From the NCBI GenBank assembly GCA_964485345.1, contig CAZAJB010000134.1:1-5228 (forward strand): DNA of 5,228 nucleotides. The letters are read 5' to 3'. Every line of letters begins with the position of its first letter. Position 1 is the stretch's first letter. Below, piece after piece: positions 1-5,228 of the stretch. Under the pieces are notes generated by a model. It saw only the letters and a list, made by a program, of their open reading frames with translations. It did not search any database and was not told the DNA's origin. The position numbers and the translations under genes were made by a program. This DNA comes from UBA5420 sp964485345. GTDB lineage: Bacteria; Bacillota; Limnochordia; Darwinibacteriales; Darwinibacteriaceae.

Positions 1-18
1 ACTAATGTTGAGACGCAT
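1..18 (-). CDS. Start of a divergent gene, partial (possible DUF177/YceD family)
   Basis: Only six codons are inside the window, reading M-R-L-N-I-S on the minus strand; the gene runs off the left edge. The start is well supported: an ATG at 18-16 follows a near-ideal Shine-Dalgarno GAGGTGATC (22-30) by three bases, or eight bases if counted from the GAGGTG core, and a consensus promoter lies just behind it. Identity cannot be proved from six residues. In related Clostridia the DUF177 (YceD) gene, followed by rpmF for ribosomal protein L32, often lies near coaD and ylbJ, and DUF177 proteins commonly begin in this M-(R/K)-(L/I)-(N/D)-(V/I)-S style. Acetate kinase, another common neighbour, is unlikely because it normally begins MKILVINCGSSS. 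The start is seen directly; the family is a guess from context. Confidence 0.6.
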
Positions 19-34
19 CTAGATCACCTCATAA

Positions 35-63
35 ATTATACAAAGATTCCCTCACGCTGTCAA
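35..63 (-). promoter_or_regulatory. Consensus sigma-A promoter for the divergent left-hand gene
   Basis: On the minus strand a perfect -35 hexamer TTGACA (63-58) is followed after exactly 17 bases by a perfect -10 hexamer TATAAT (40-35). There is no TGn extension. Transcription should begin six to eight bases after the -10, at about positions 27-29, so the leader before the ATG at 18 would be only about 9-11 nucleotides. The start would therefore fall inside or at the edge of the Shine-Dalgarno. A full consensus match predicts strong constitutive vegetative expression, as expected for a ribosomal-protein or housekeeping operon. Confidence 0.85.
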
Positions 64-122
64 CTGGTTTCCTGACCACGAACGCAGCGGTGGGTTGTGG
101 TTGGCTTAGTTAGGGTTACATT

Positions 123-193
123 GCCTAAATCCGGCCTAATCAATACATTCTAGCAGAACCAGAACCTTGCCACCCTCCTCTTTGGGGTTAGGC
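123..193. repeat. Repeated GCCTAA/TTAGGC hexamers in the divergent intergenic region
   Basis: GCCTAA occurs at 123-128 and again at 134-139, a spacing of 11 bases or about one helical turn. Its reverse complement TTAGGC lies at 188-193, and a near match TTAGGG at 110-115. A separate tandem AGAACC pair is at 155-166. Such phased copies could be binding sites for a regulator acting on either divergent gene, but hexamers are short, no regulator is identifiable, and chance is a real alternative. Confidence 0.25.
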
Positions 194-205
194 ATAAACT
201 TCACC

Positions 206-231
206 CCATACTCGTATGAATTAAGCATAAT
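206..231 (+). promoter_or_regulatory. Weak candidate sigma-E promoter for ylbJ
   Basis: In Bacillus subtilis ylbJ is transcribed by the mother-cell factor sigma-E, whose -10 resembles CATACAnT with an ATA-centred -35. Here CATAAT at 226-231 matches the first four -10 positions, and CCATACT at 206-212 matches the ATA core of the -35 with a 13-base spacer, one or two bases shorter than usual. A start near 238 would leave a leader of about 19 bases that still contains the ribosome binding site. No convincing sigma-A promoter is visible on this strand, which fits sporulation-specific use. The match is weak. Confidence 0.3.
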
Positions 232-256
232 GAACTGAGAAAAGGGTGTGTGGCTC

Positions 257-1468
257 ATGACTCGCAATCGCATTTTGGCTGGCTTAATCTTCCTTATAGC
301 CGGAATGATCTTCGTCTTTCCCGAAGTCGCTTTTCAGGCCTCGCTGGAAGGACTCAAGCTTTGGTTCGAGATCGTCCTCCCAACCTTACTGCCTTTCTTC
401 ATTATCGCGGATCTGCTCATGGGTCTAGGAGTCGTACACTTTCTCGGCTCACTTTTGGAACCTGTCATGAGGCCGCTCTTTAGGCTTCCGGGCGTTGCAG
501 GATTTGCTGTCGCCATGGGGATCACCGCCGGTTATCCCCTGGGAGCCAAAATAACGGGCGAACTGATCCGCAGTAAATCCCTGACTCAAGTGGAGGGTGA
601 ACGTTTAGCGGGTTTTGCCAGTACGGCAGGTCCCTTATTTCTGGTGGGAGCCGTTGGCGTAGGCATGTTTGGATTGCCTGATGTAGGGGTCACATTACTG
701 ATCTCCCATTTGGCCGGCGCAGTCTTGGTGGGATTTTGCATGCGGCTTCATAAAGGAGCAGAAAGCCCCCGCGTTAAACCACAGGGGTCCTATCTAGGGC
801 GAGCTTTATCTGCTTTGGATACAGCGCGAAAAGCAGATGGACGCTCTTTTGGCACTCTGTTCAGCAGTGCTGTACGTAATACGTTTCAGTCCATGCTCTT
901 TATTGGTGGCTGTATTATGATGTTTTCCGTCCTGGTGCAAGTGGTCACAGCCACCGGGATTTTGCAGCCCATTCGGGCCCTTCTTGCAGTAGCTCTCAAC
1001 TTCGCCGGTCTGGATCCTGCCTTGGCTCCAGCTCTGATCAGCGGATTCTTCGAAACCACCCTAGGAGCACAAAGTGCTAGTGAAACGGTGGCCTCGCTTG
1101 GTGCAAGGGCCACTGCAGCAAGTTTCATCATCGGTTGGAGTGGACTTTCCGTTCAGATGCAAGCTGCTTCTATGCTCACCGGCACGAAGGTGCGCTTCAA
1201 ACCCTATCTGTATGCCCGTGTCCTGCATGGACTGTTTTCGGCCATAATCACGGCTCTTCTCTTGGGACCTATGAGCTTTATTCCGGCTTCGGTAAAAGAC
1301 ACCTTGCCGGTGGTAAGTACTGCCCAGTACCTCAATGGAAGTTTTGCTGCTCGTTTCTTGGCTTCAGCCCGACTAGCCACGAGCTTCCTCTTAATCCTGG
1401 TCATCATCTTAAGTATAGTATGGCTGCTAAAACGTATGATCTACATCTCGTTTAGGCCCCGAACCTAG
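257..1468 (+). CDS. ylbJ: Sporulation integral membrane protein YlbJ (SpoVV)
   Basis: This is a 403-residue polytopic membrane protein of the YlbJ/SpoVV family (about 400 residues in Bacillus). In B. subtilis the protein is made in the mother cell under sigma-E, sits in the outer forespore membrane, is implicated in moving dipicolinic acid toward the spore, and is needed for heat-resistant spores. Visible here are a first membrane helix (about 8-24), VLPTLLPF (about 40-47), the hallmark AGYPLGAK with a following charged helix (about 91-105), a glycine-rich GPLFLVGAVGVG segment (about 125-136), a second half repeating this nucleoside-recognition 'gate' fold with GFFETTLGAQ (about 263-272), and a last helix (about 377-393) with a basic tail. 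A GTG at 248 could extend the gene by three codons, but AAGGGTG (242-248) sits eight bases before the ATG at 257 and would be buried in that longer version, so ATG is preferred. It is convergent with the minus-strand cluster. Confidence 0.93.
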   Translation: MTRNRILAGLIFLIAGMIFVFPEVAFQASLEGLKLWFEIVLPTLLPFFIIADLLMGLGVVHFLGSLLEPVMRPLFRLPGVAGFAVAMGITAGYPLGAKITGELIRSKSLTQVEGERLAGFASTAGPLFLVGAVGVGMFGLPDVGVTLLISHLAGAVLVGFCMRLHKGAESPRVKPQGSYLGRALSALDTARKADGRSFGTLFSSAVRNTFQSMLFIGGCIMMFSVLVQVVTATGILQPIRALLAVALNFAGLDPALAPALISGFFETTLGAQSASETVASLGARATAASFIIGWSGLSVQMQAASMLTGTKVRFKPYLYARVLHGLFSAIITALLLGPMSFIPASVKDTLPVVSTAQYLNGSFAARFLASARLATSFLLILVIILSIVWLLKRMIYISFRPRT

Positions 1469-1920
1469 TCTTCCTTCTGCAGCTCTTGTTGGCCCGCTTC
1501 TACAACTTGTAGCGTCTTTTTTAACGCCCCACCTAAATCGGCAAGAATCTGCTGGGCATATTCTTTCGAACCCTGTTCAATCTCCAAAGCTTGGCGCCTG
1601 GTATCTTCAAGCAGAAGTTTACTTTCCGCCTCTGCTTGGCGGTAGATTTCGCTGCTATGCACCAATTTTGTCGCATACTCCTCAGCCTTGGCGATCATGC
1701 GCTCGGCCTGTTCCTGGCCATCGGCAATCATCTTATCCTTCTCCGAAGAAACGGCCTCGGCTCGCTTCACCTCTTCAGGAATGGCGGTCCGAATAATGTC
1801 GAGTAGGTCAAAAAGCTCGTCGGCATCGACCAGAACCTTACCTACTAAGGGAACTTCCGGTGCCTTTTCCACTAGCGCTTCCAGTTGGTCAATTAAGACC
1901 TGAAGGTTCACTCGGTTCAC
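1465..1920 (-). CDS. Coiled-coil protein, SepIVA/DivIVA-like, conserved next to coaD
   Basis: A soluble 151-residue protein with no membrane segment, no cysteine and no tryptophan. Residues 1-20 form a short helix. Residues 21-56 are a compact segment (VPLVGKVLVDADELFDLLD, then IPEEV). Residues 52-128 are a long, highly charged, alanine- and glutamate-rich helix of coiled-coil character, and residues about 118-147 are a second helix. Proteins of this kind beside coaD in Clostridia are often labelled 'ATPase' from weak likeness to ATP-synthase stalk subunits, but there is no nucleotide-binding motif. From memory, the N-terminal and C-terminal segments resemble mycobacterial SepIVA, a DivIVA-domain division and envelope factor, with a shorter central coil; this is inference. 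The GTG start at 1920 has GGGAGAGG (1926-1933) five bases upstream; a second GTG at 1911 is badly spaced. It is the last gene of the cluster, two bases after coaD, and overlaps ylbJ tail to tail by four bases. Function unproven. Confidence 0.85.
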   Translation of the reverse strand: MNRVNLQVLIDQLEALVEKAPEVPLVGKVLVDADELFDLLDIIRTAIPEEVKRAEAVSSEKDKMIADGQEQAERMIAKAEEYATKLVHSSEIYRQAEAESKLLLEDTRRQALEIEQGSKEYAQQILADLGGALKKTLQVVEAGQQELQKED

Positions 1921-1922
1921 TG

Positions 1923-2411
1923 TTACCTCTCCCCATTCTTAAAAATCTGTTTCAACCGTGCCGCCACCGGGGGGCTTACCCATTTCGATACATCGCCGCC
2001 AAACTCAGCCACCTCTTTCACGGCAGATGAGCTAATAAAGGAGTATTCGCTGCTGGTCATCATAAAGACGGTTTCGATCGTAGGATCGAGGTTTCTATTC
2101 ATAGAGGCAAGTTTAAACTCGAACTCAAAATCCGTTACCGCTCTGAGACCGCGCACGATGGCAATCGCTTGTTTCTGTTTCGCATAGTCAATGGATAGCC
2201 CACGGAAGACTTCAACACTCACATTGTCAAAAATCTGTACTTCTTCCTGTAACATCTGTACGCGTTCGTCCATACCGAAAAGCGGGTTCTTATGAGGGTT
2301 ATGCAAGACTGCGACATACAAGTGATCAAACAGTGTGCTTCCTCTTTTGATAATGTCCAGGTGTCCATAGGTAACAGGGTCAAACGTACCTGGACAGACG
2401 CCTATTCTCAC
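1923..2411 (-). CDS. coaD: Phosphopantetheine adenylyltransferase
   Basis: CoaD catalyses the penultimate step of coenzyme A synthesis in the cytoplasm: ATP plus 4'-phosphopantetheine gives dephospho-CoA and pyrophosphate. The 162-residue length is normal for this hexameric nucleotidyltransferase. The GTFDPVTYGHLDII segment (8-21) holds the T/HxGH nucleotide-binding signature (T14 and H17). K41 matches the conserved substrate-binding lysine (K42 in E. coli). The VRGLRAVTDFEFE block (86-98) provides the conserved arginines R87 and R90, and ISSSAVKEVA (126-135) is the ATP-binding ISSxxV(R/K) motif. All key residues are present. It starts with GTG at 2411, one base after the rsmD stop; its Shine-Dalgarno AGGAGGAG (2417-2424) lies within the last rsmD codons, suggesting translational coupling. 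Confidence 0.97.
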   Translation of the reverse strand: MRIGVCPGTFDPVTYGHLDIIKRGSTLFDHLYVAVLHNPHKNPLFGMDERVQMLQEEVQIFDNVSVEVFRGLSIDYAKQKQAIAIVRGLRAVTDFEFEFKLASMNRNLDPTIETVFMMTSSEYSFISSSAVKEVAEFGGDVSKWVSPPVAARLKQIFKNGER

Positions 2412-2412
2412 T

Positions 2413-2967
2413 CTAACTCCTCCTCAGTTCATAAAACAGAAGTATCGTATCTCCATAGCGCTGTTCGCGCTTCAGGCAAAGTTTCGACACGTCCATGGGT
2501 CCTTCCTCTTTTTTGCTCGCCTCGGCGATGATAATTCCATCATTTTTGAGGATGGCGGGTAAGGAGAGATGTCCCAAGGTTTCTTGAATCAAGCCTTGAT
2601 CGTAGGGAGGATCCATAAAAATGAAGTCAAACTGGACAGCCCGCCGCTCCAATTGCCCTAGGGAACGGAGGACGTCATTGGTGTAAATCGTGCCGCCCGT
2701 TAGTCTTGCTTTCTCCAAATTCGCTCGAATTTGGGCCCCGCAGCTCGGATTGGCATCAACCCACACCACTTCATCGGCCCCCCGGCTTAATGCCTCTAGT
2801 CCAATGGCCCCGCTCCCTGCATAAAGATCCAGGAAGGCGCTGCCGAGTATACCTGGTCCGAGAATATTGAAGAGCGCTTCTTTCACACGATCTCCGGTAG
2901 GCCTTGTGGCGAGTCCCGGACGACTTGTTAACCTGGTACCCCTGGCTTTTCCGGCGATAATTCGCAA
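2413..2967 (-). CDS. rsmD: 16S rRNA (guanine966-N2)-methyltransferase RsmD
   Basis: RsmD uses S-adenosylmethionine to methylate N2 of G966 (E. coli numbering) of 16S rRNA during small-subunit assembly. The 184-residue length is typical. The family N-terminus MRIIAGKARGTRL and the TRPTGDRVKEALFNIL block (21-36) are present. The SAM-binding motif I is LDLYAGSGAIGLEAL (46-60), the catalytic DPPY is at 119-122, and the RYGDT strand lies near the end (170-174). The start is TTG at 2967, chosen because the conserved N-terminus begins there and a strong GGAGGTG (2974-2980) sits six bases upstream; no better-placed ATG exists. It begins 16 bases after recG, and the rsmD-coaD pairing is widely conserved (ylbH-ylbI in Bacillus). 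Confidence 0.97.
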   Translation of the reverse strand: MRIIAGKARGTRLTSRPGLATRPTGDRVKEALFNILGPGILGSAFLDLYAGSGAIGLEALSRGADEVVWVDANPSCGAQIRANLEKARLTGGTIYTNDVLRSLGQLERRAVQFDFIFMDPPYDQGLIQETLGHLSLPAILKNDGIIIAEASKKEEGPMDVSKLCLKREQRYGDTILLFYELRRS

Positions 2968-2983
2968 CGCTTACACCTCCATT

Positions 2984-4996
2984 TTACCAATCATAACGTT
3001 CTAGCTCCTGACGCAAGCAGGGATAGCCTGCCAAGAGGGGATCTCCCTCCACAAGCTCCCGAGCCTTGAGAGAAGCTAGGATCAGTATGTCTTGATCGTC
3101 CTCGAGATCGGCTAATCGAAACAAGGGCTGGCCCCATTGGCGGATCCCCAAGAGATCGCCTGGACCTCGTAAACGCAAATCTTCTTCCGCAATAAAAAAC
3201 CCATCATTCGATCTTCGCACAACTTCGAGCCGCTCCCGACTGTGACTGGACAGGTTGTAGGCAAGCAGGAAGCAAATCCCGCCCTTGGAGCCGCGCCCCA
3301 CACGGCCCCTGAGTTGGTGAAGCTGGGCTAAGCCAAAGCGTTCCGCATTCTCAATCACCATCACGGTGGCATTAGGAACATTCATGCCCACCTCGATCAC
3401 GGTAGTGGCCAGCAAGACGTCGATTTCTCCTGCATAGAATGCCTCAAAGACAGCTTCCTTCTCCTTGCCCATCTGGCCATGGATCAGGCCAACCCGCACA
3501 GACGATAAGGGACCCTCCTTGAGTGCCTCCATCTCCTGGGTAGCCGCCTTCAGATCCAGGTGCTCGGATTCGTCGACAAGGGGAAAGACGACATAGGCCT
3601 GTTCGCCTTGGCGAACCCTTGAGACCACGTAATGATACACGTCATCACGTCTCGTGGGATCAACCAAGCGCGTATCTACCACTGTTCGCCCCGCAGGGAG
3701 ATCCCTGATCTCAGTCGTATCTAGATCGCCATACATCGTAAGGGCTAAGGAGCGAGGGATGGGTGTGGCGCTCATGACAAGCAGGTCCGCATTTCCCTTG
3801 CCCAAGAGGGCGGAGCGCTGGCGCACCCCAAATCTATGTTGCTCATCGACAATCGCTAAGGAAAGATTTTGAAAGCTCACTTTCTCTGTAATCAGGGCAT
3901 GGGTGCCCACAGCAACACTACAGGTGCCCGCTTCAAGGGCCGTCCGTACCCGTTCTTGTTGCTTAGCCTTCATATTTCCGATCAAAAGCTCCACCGAAAT
4001 CCCCAGCGGTTCTAAGGATGCTTTTAAGCGTTGCACCATTTGCCGAGCCAAGACTTCCGTGGGCACCATCATGGCAACCTGACCTTGATTCTCTACTGCC
4101 TTAACGGCACCATACTCCGCCACCACCGTCTTGCCAGAGCCTACTTCGCCCTGGACTAAACGGCGCATGGGACGATCTGATTCCATGTCTGCCGCCACTT
4201 GCTGAAGGGCGGCAGCTTGACCAGGCGTAAGCTCGAAAGGCAGGCTCGTAAGATAGCGCCTAACAAGCTCACCGTCTGGCTGATGGGCAATACCGGGTTT
4301 TTGCTCATGGCCCGACTGAAGCCCCAAAAGAAACAAGAAGAACTCCTCAAAAACCAGGCGTTCCCGGGCCTTGGCATAACTAGACCAGCTCGAAGGAAAA
4401 TGGATTTCCCGGATCGCCTCGGCCCTGCTTGGGTGTACTTGGCTCATCTCGTCAGGTAGGCACTCTGGTATGAGATGGACATGCTGTAGCGCCGTTTCTA
4501 CCCAACGAATTCGCTGATCATTGGAGATTCCCGTCATTAATGGATAAACCGGCGACAAACCGAGTTTCGGTGCCCGTAGAAAGAACTCAGGCGAGCTCAT
4601 TTCGGCCCCGAAAAGTGCAGGCTTGGCCACCCCATATACCCACAGCTTCTGTGCCTTTTGTAACTTACGAAAGAGGAAACTTGTACCTGGCCCCTTGTGG
4701 TGGACAAACCAAGTCAACGCTAGGGATCCAGCGAGCTGTGCTTGGATCACTCGGCGTCCCTGGGGAATTCTGCGTTCTGTCAGATTGGTGAGTTCTCCTG
4801 CGGTGAGCTGCTCGACACCAACTTCAATCTCACTTGGGGGAACAATGTTCTGAAAGTCCTTATACGTGCGGGGATAAGCAAATAGGACGTCACGCACAGT
4901 CTCGAGCCCTAGGGTCTTAATAGCCTTGGCCCGCCTTTCTCCAACACCAGGGAGCACTGTAACAGGAGCTTCTAACATGTTTTCGTGTTTCGACAT
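2984..4996 (-). CDS. recG: ATP-dependent DNA helicase RecG
   Basis: RecG is a superfamily 2 double-strand DNA translocase that remodels stalled replication forks and branch-migrates Holliday junctions. At 670 residues it is close to the B. subtilis length (about 680). An N-terminal helix-hairpin-helix-like stretch (LPGVGERRAKAIKTLGL, about 15-31) leads into the wedge/OB region (to roughly 220). The helicase core follows: Walker A GEVGSGKT (283-290), PTEVLARQ (motif Ia, about 312-319), the DEQH box (384-387), SATPIPRSLALTMYGDLD (409-426), and motif VI QLRGRVGRG (561-569), with the TTVIEVG block just before it (about 531-537). Walker A has Glu where most RecG proteins have Asp, a mild change. 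A GTG at 5008 would add four residues but lies within the Shine-Dalgarno AGGGGTGG (5005-5012), which is eight bases from the ATG at 4996, so ATG is chosen. It heads the recG-rsmD-coaD-coiled-coil run, downstream of a terminator and with no clear promoter of its own. Confidence 0.97.
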   Translation of the reverse strand: MSKHENMLEAPVTVLPGVGERRAKAIKTLGLETVRDVLFAYPRTYKDFQNIVPPSEIEVGVEQLTAGELTNLTERRIPQGRRVIQAQLAGSLALTWFVHHKGPGTSFLFRKLQKAQKLWVYGVAKPALFGAEMSSPEFFLRAPKLGLSPVYPLMTGISNDQRIRWVETALQHVHLIPECLPDEMSQVHPSRAEAIREIHFPSSWSSYAKARERLVFEEFFLFLLGLQSGHEQKPGIAHQPDGELVRRYLTSLPFELTPGQAAALQQVAADMESDRPMRRLVQGEVGSGKTVVAEYGAVKAVENQGQVAMMVPTEVLARQMVQRLKASLEPLGISVELLIGNMKAKQQERVRTALEAGTCSVAVGTHALITEKVSFQNLSLAIVDEQHRFGVRQRSALLGKGNADLLVMSATPIPRSLALTMYGDLDTTEIRDLPAGRTVVDTRLVDPTRRDDVYHYVVSRVRQGEQAYVVFPLVDESEHLDLKAATQEMEALKEGPLSSVRVGLIHGQMGKEKEAVFEAFYAGEIDVLLATTVIEVGMNVPNATVMVIENAERFGLAQLHQLRGRVGRGSKGGICFLLAYNLSSHSRERLEVVRRSNDGFFIAEEDLRLRGPGDLLGIRQWGQPLFRLADLEDDQDILILASLKARELVEGDPLLAGYPCLRQELERYDW

Positions 4997-5004
4997 TCTG
5001 CAGA

Positions 5005-5012
5005 CCACCCCT
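5005..5012 (-). promoter_or_regulatory. Ribosome binding site deciding the recG start
   Basis: AGGGGTGG on the minus strand lies eight bases before the ATG at 4996. This is good spacing for a Firmicute ribosome, and it excludes the in-frame GTG at 5008, which lies inside the site. Confidence 0.7.
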
Positions 5013-5020
5013 ATTTTACG

Positions 5021-5062
5021 AAAAAGCCCCTATCCTGAAAAAGAAACTAAAGGATAAGGGCT
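5021..5062 (-). terminator. Intrinsic terminator after the DegV-family gene
   Basis: On the minus strand AGCCCTTATCCT (5062-5051) pairs with AGGATAGGGGCT (5036-5025) in a 12-base-pair stem with one G-U wobble, a 14-base loop, and a T-run continuing through 5021. On the plus strand the wobble becomes an A-C mismatch and no T-run follows, so the element works in the minus direction only. It lies 22 bases beyond the DegV-family stop and 24 bases before the recG ATG, so it should end or reduce transcription entering recG. Confidence 0.85.
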
Positions 5063-5084
5063 GCATTCCATTTGATAGGCCGTT

Positions 5085-5228
5085 CTAGATGGAATAAAGA
5101 AAGAGCGCTACGACTCCAGGACCCGTATGAACACCAATGGTAGGTCCAATCTCACCAAGCAACACATCGCCCTCACCAGGCAGCATCAACGACAAAGCTT
5201 CGACTACTTGGTCCGCTTCTTCCTTGGT
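5085..5228 (-). CDS. DegV-family protein, C-terminal end (partial)
   Basis: The last 47 codons of a minus-strand gene that enters from the right edge. The end reads GDVLLGEIGPTIGVHTGPG and then VVALFLYSI before a TAG stop at 5087-5085. The IGPxIGxHxGPG block is the conserved C-terminal signature of DegV-family proteins, which bind a fatty acid and, as FakB, present it to the kinase FakA for phosphorylation and entry into phospholipid synthesis. In Clostridia a DAK2-domain (FakA-like) gene commonly lies just upstream of degV and recG, so one is expected beyond the window. An intrinsic terminator follows the stop. The N-terminal lipid-binding domain is out of view, so subtype and ligand cannot be judged. 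Confidence 0.9.
   Translation of the reverse strand, partial: TKEEADQVVEALSLMLPGEGDVLLGEIGPTIGVHTGPGVVALFLYSI

Noticed and set aside
248..256. GTG start three codons upstream of the chosen ylbJ start
   Set aside because: The AAGGGTG site directly abuts or overlaps this codon, leaving no spacer; the same site is eight bases from the ATG at 257.
1..256. Riboswitch, tRNA or small RNA in the divergent intergenic region
   Set aside because: No tRNA arms, no long stem-loop and no terminator-like hairpin was found; the leader before the left gene is too short for a riboswitch.
886..1131. Minus-strand open frame inside ylbJ
   Set aside because: Shadow frame opposite conserved YlbJ coding sequence, with low-complexity Ala/Arg/Ser composition and no start signals.
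1452..1466. TAGG/CCTA mini-hairpin at the ylbJ stop as a shared terminator
   Set aside because: Only a four-to-five-base stem and no T-run on either strand.
3654..4459. Open frames on the plus strand (3654-3872 and 4199-4459) within recG
   Set aside because: They are antisense to the conserved helicase motifs, have no ribosome binding sites, and their products show no recognisable family features.
4997..5008. GTG start four codons upstream of the chosen recG start
   Set aside because: It lies inside the AGGGGTGG ribosome binding site, which is correctly spaced for the ATG at 4996.
5013..5018. TAAAAT as a -10 box for recG
   Set aside because: Its -35 partner would be a poor TTTTCA inside the terminator loop region, and a start near 5006 would remove the recG ribosome binding site.

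Overview
The window looks like core chromosome of an endospore-forming, low-to-mid GC Firmicute of the class Clostridia. The gene order (DegV-family gene, recG, rsmD, coaD, a coiled-coil gene, ylbJ) and protein style fit the Desulfitobacterium/Desulfosporosinus branch. That placement is an inference from remembered synteny, not from a search. The sporulation gene ylbJ, purine-rich Shine-Dalgarno sites before every gene and frequent GTG/TTG starts all agree with it. About 95% of the window is coding, and there is no mobile element, CRISPR array, tRNA or rRNA.

Layout, left to right. Bases 1-18 hold the first six codons of a minus-strand gene that leaves the window. It has a strong Shine-Dalgarno and a perfect consensus sigma-A promoter (35-63) just upstream. 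The divergent intergenic region (19-256) also carries several TTAGGC-type hexamers and a weak sigma-E-like promoter candidate for ylbJ. ylbJ (257-1468, plus) encodes the mother-cell membrane protein YlbJ/SpoVV. It converges on a minus-strand cluster and shares a CTAG palindrome as the stop codon on both strands.

The minus-strand cluster reads right to left. First is the C-terminal end of a DegV-family lipid-binding protein (5085-5228), then a clear intrinsic terminator (5021-5062). After it come recG (2984-4996), rsmD (2413-2967), coaD (1923-2411) and a 151-residue coiled-coil protein (1465-1920). From recG onward the genes are 1-16 bases apart and each has its own ribosome binding site, so they are very probably one transcription unit. 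It combines replication-fork repair (RecG), ribosome maturation (RsmD), coenzyme A synthesis (CoaD) and a probable envelope or division-associated coiled-coil protein.

I see no exotic new system. The points most worth following up are the coiled-coil protein, which resembles a shortened version of the mycobacterial division factor SepIVA, the consensus promoter that leaves almost no leader, and the stop-on-stop convergent overlap.
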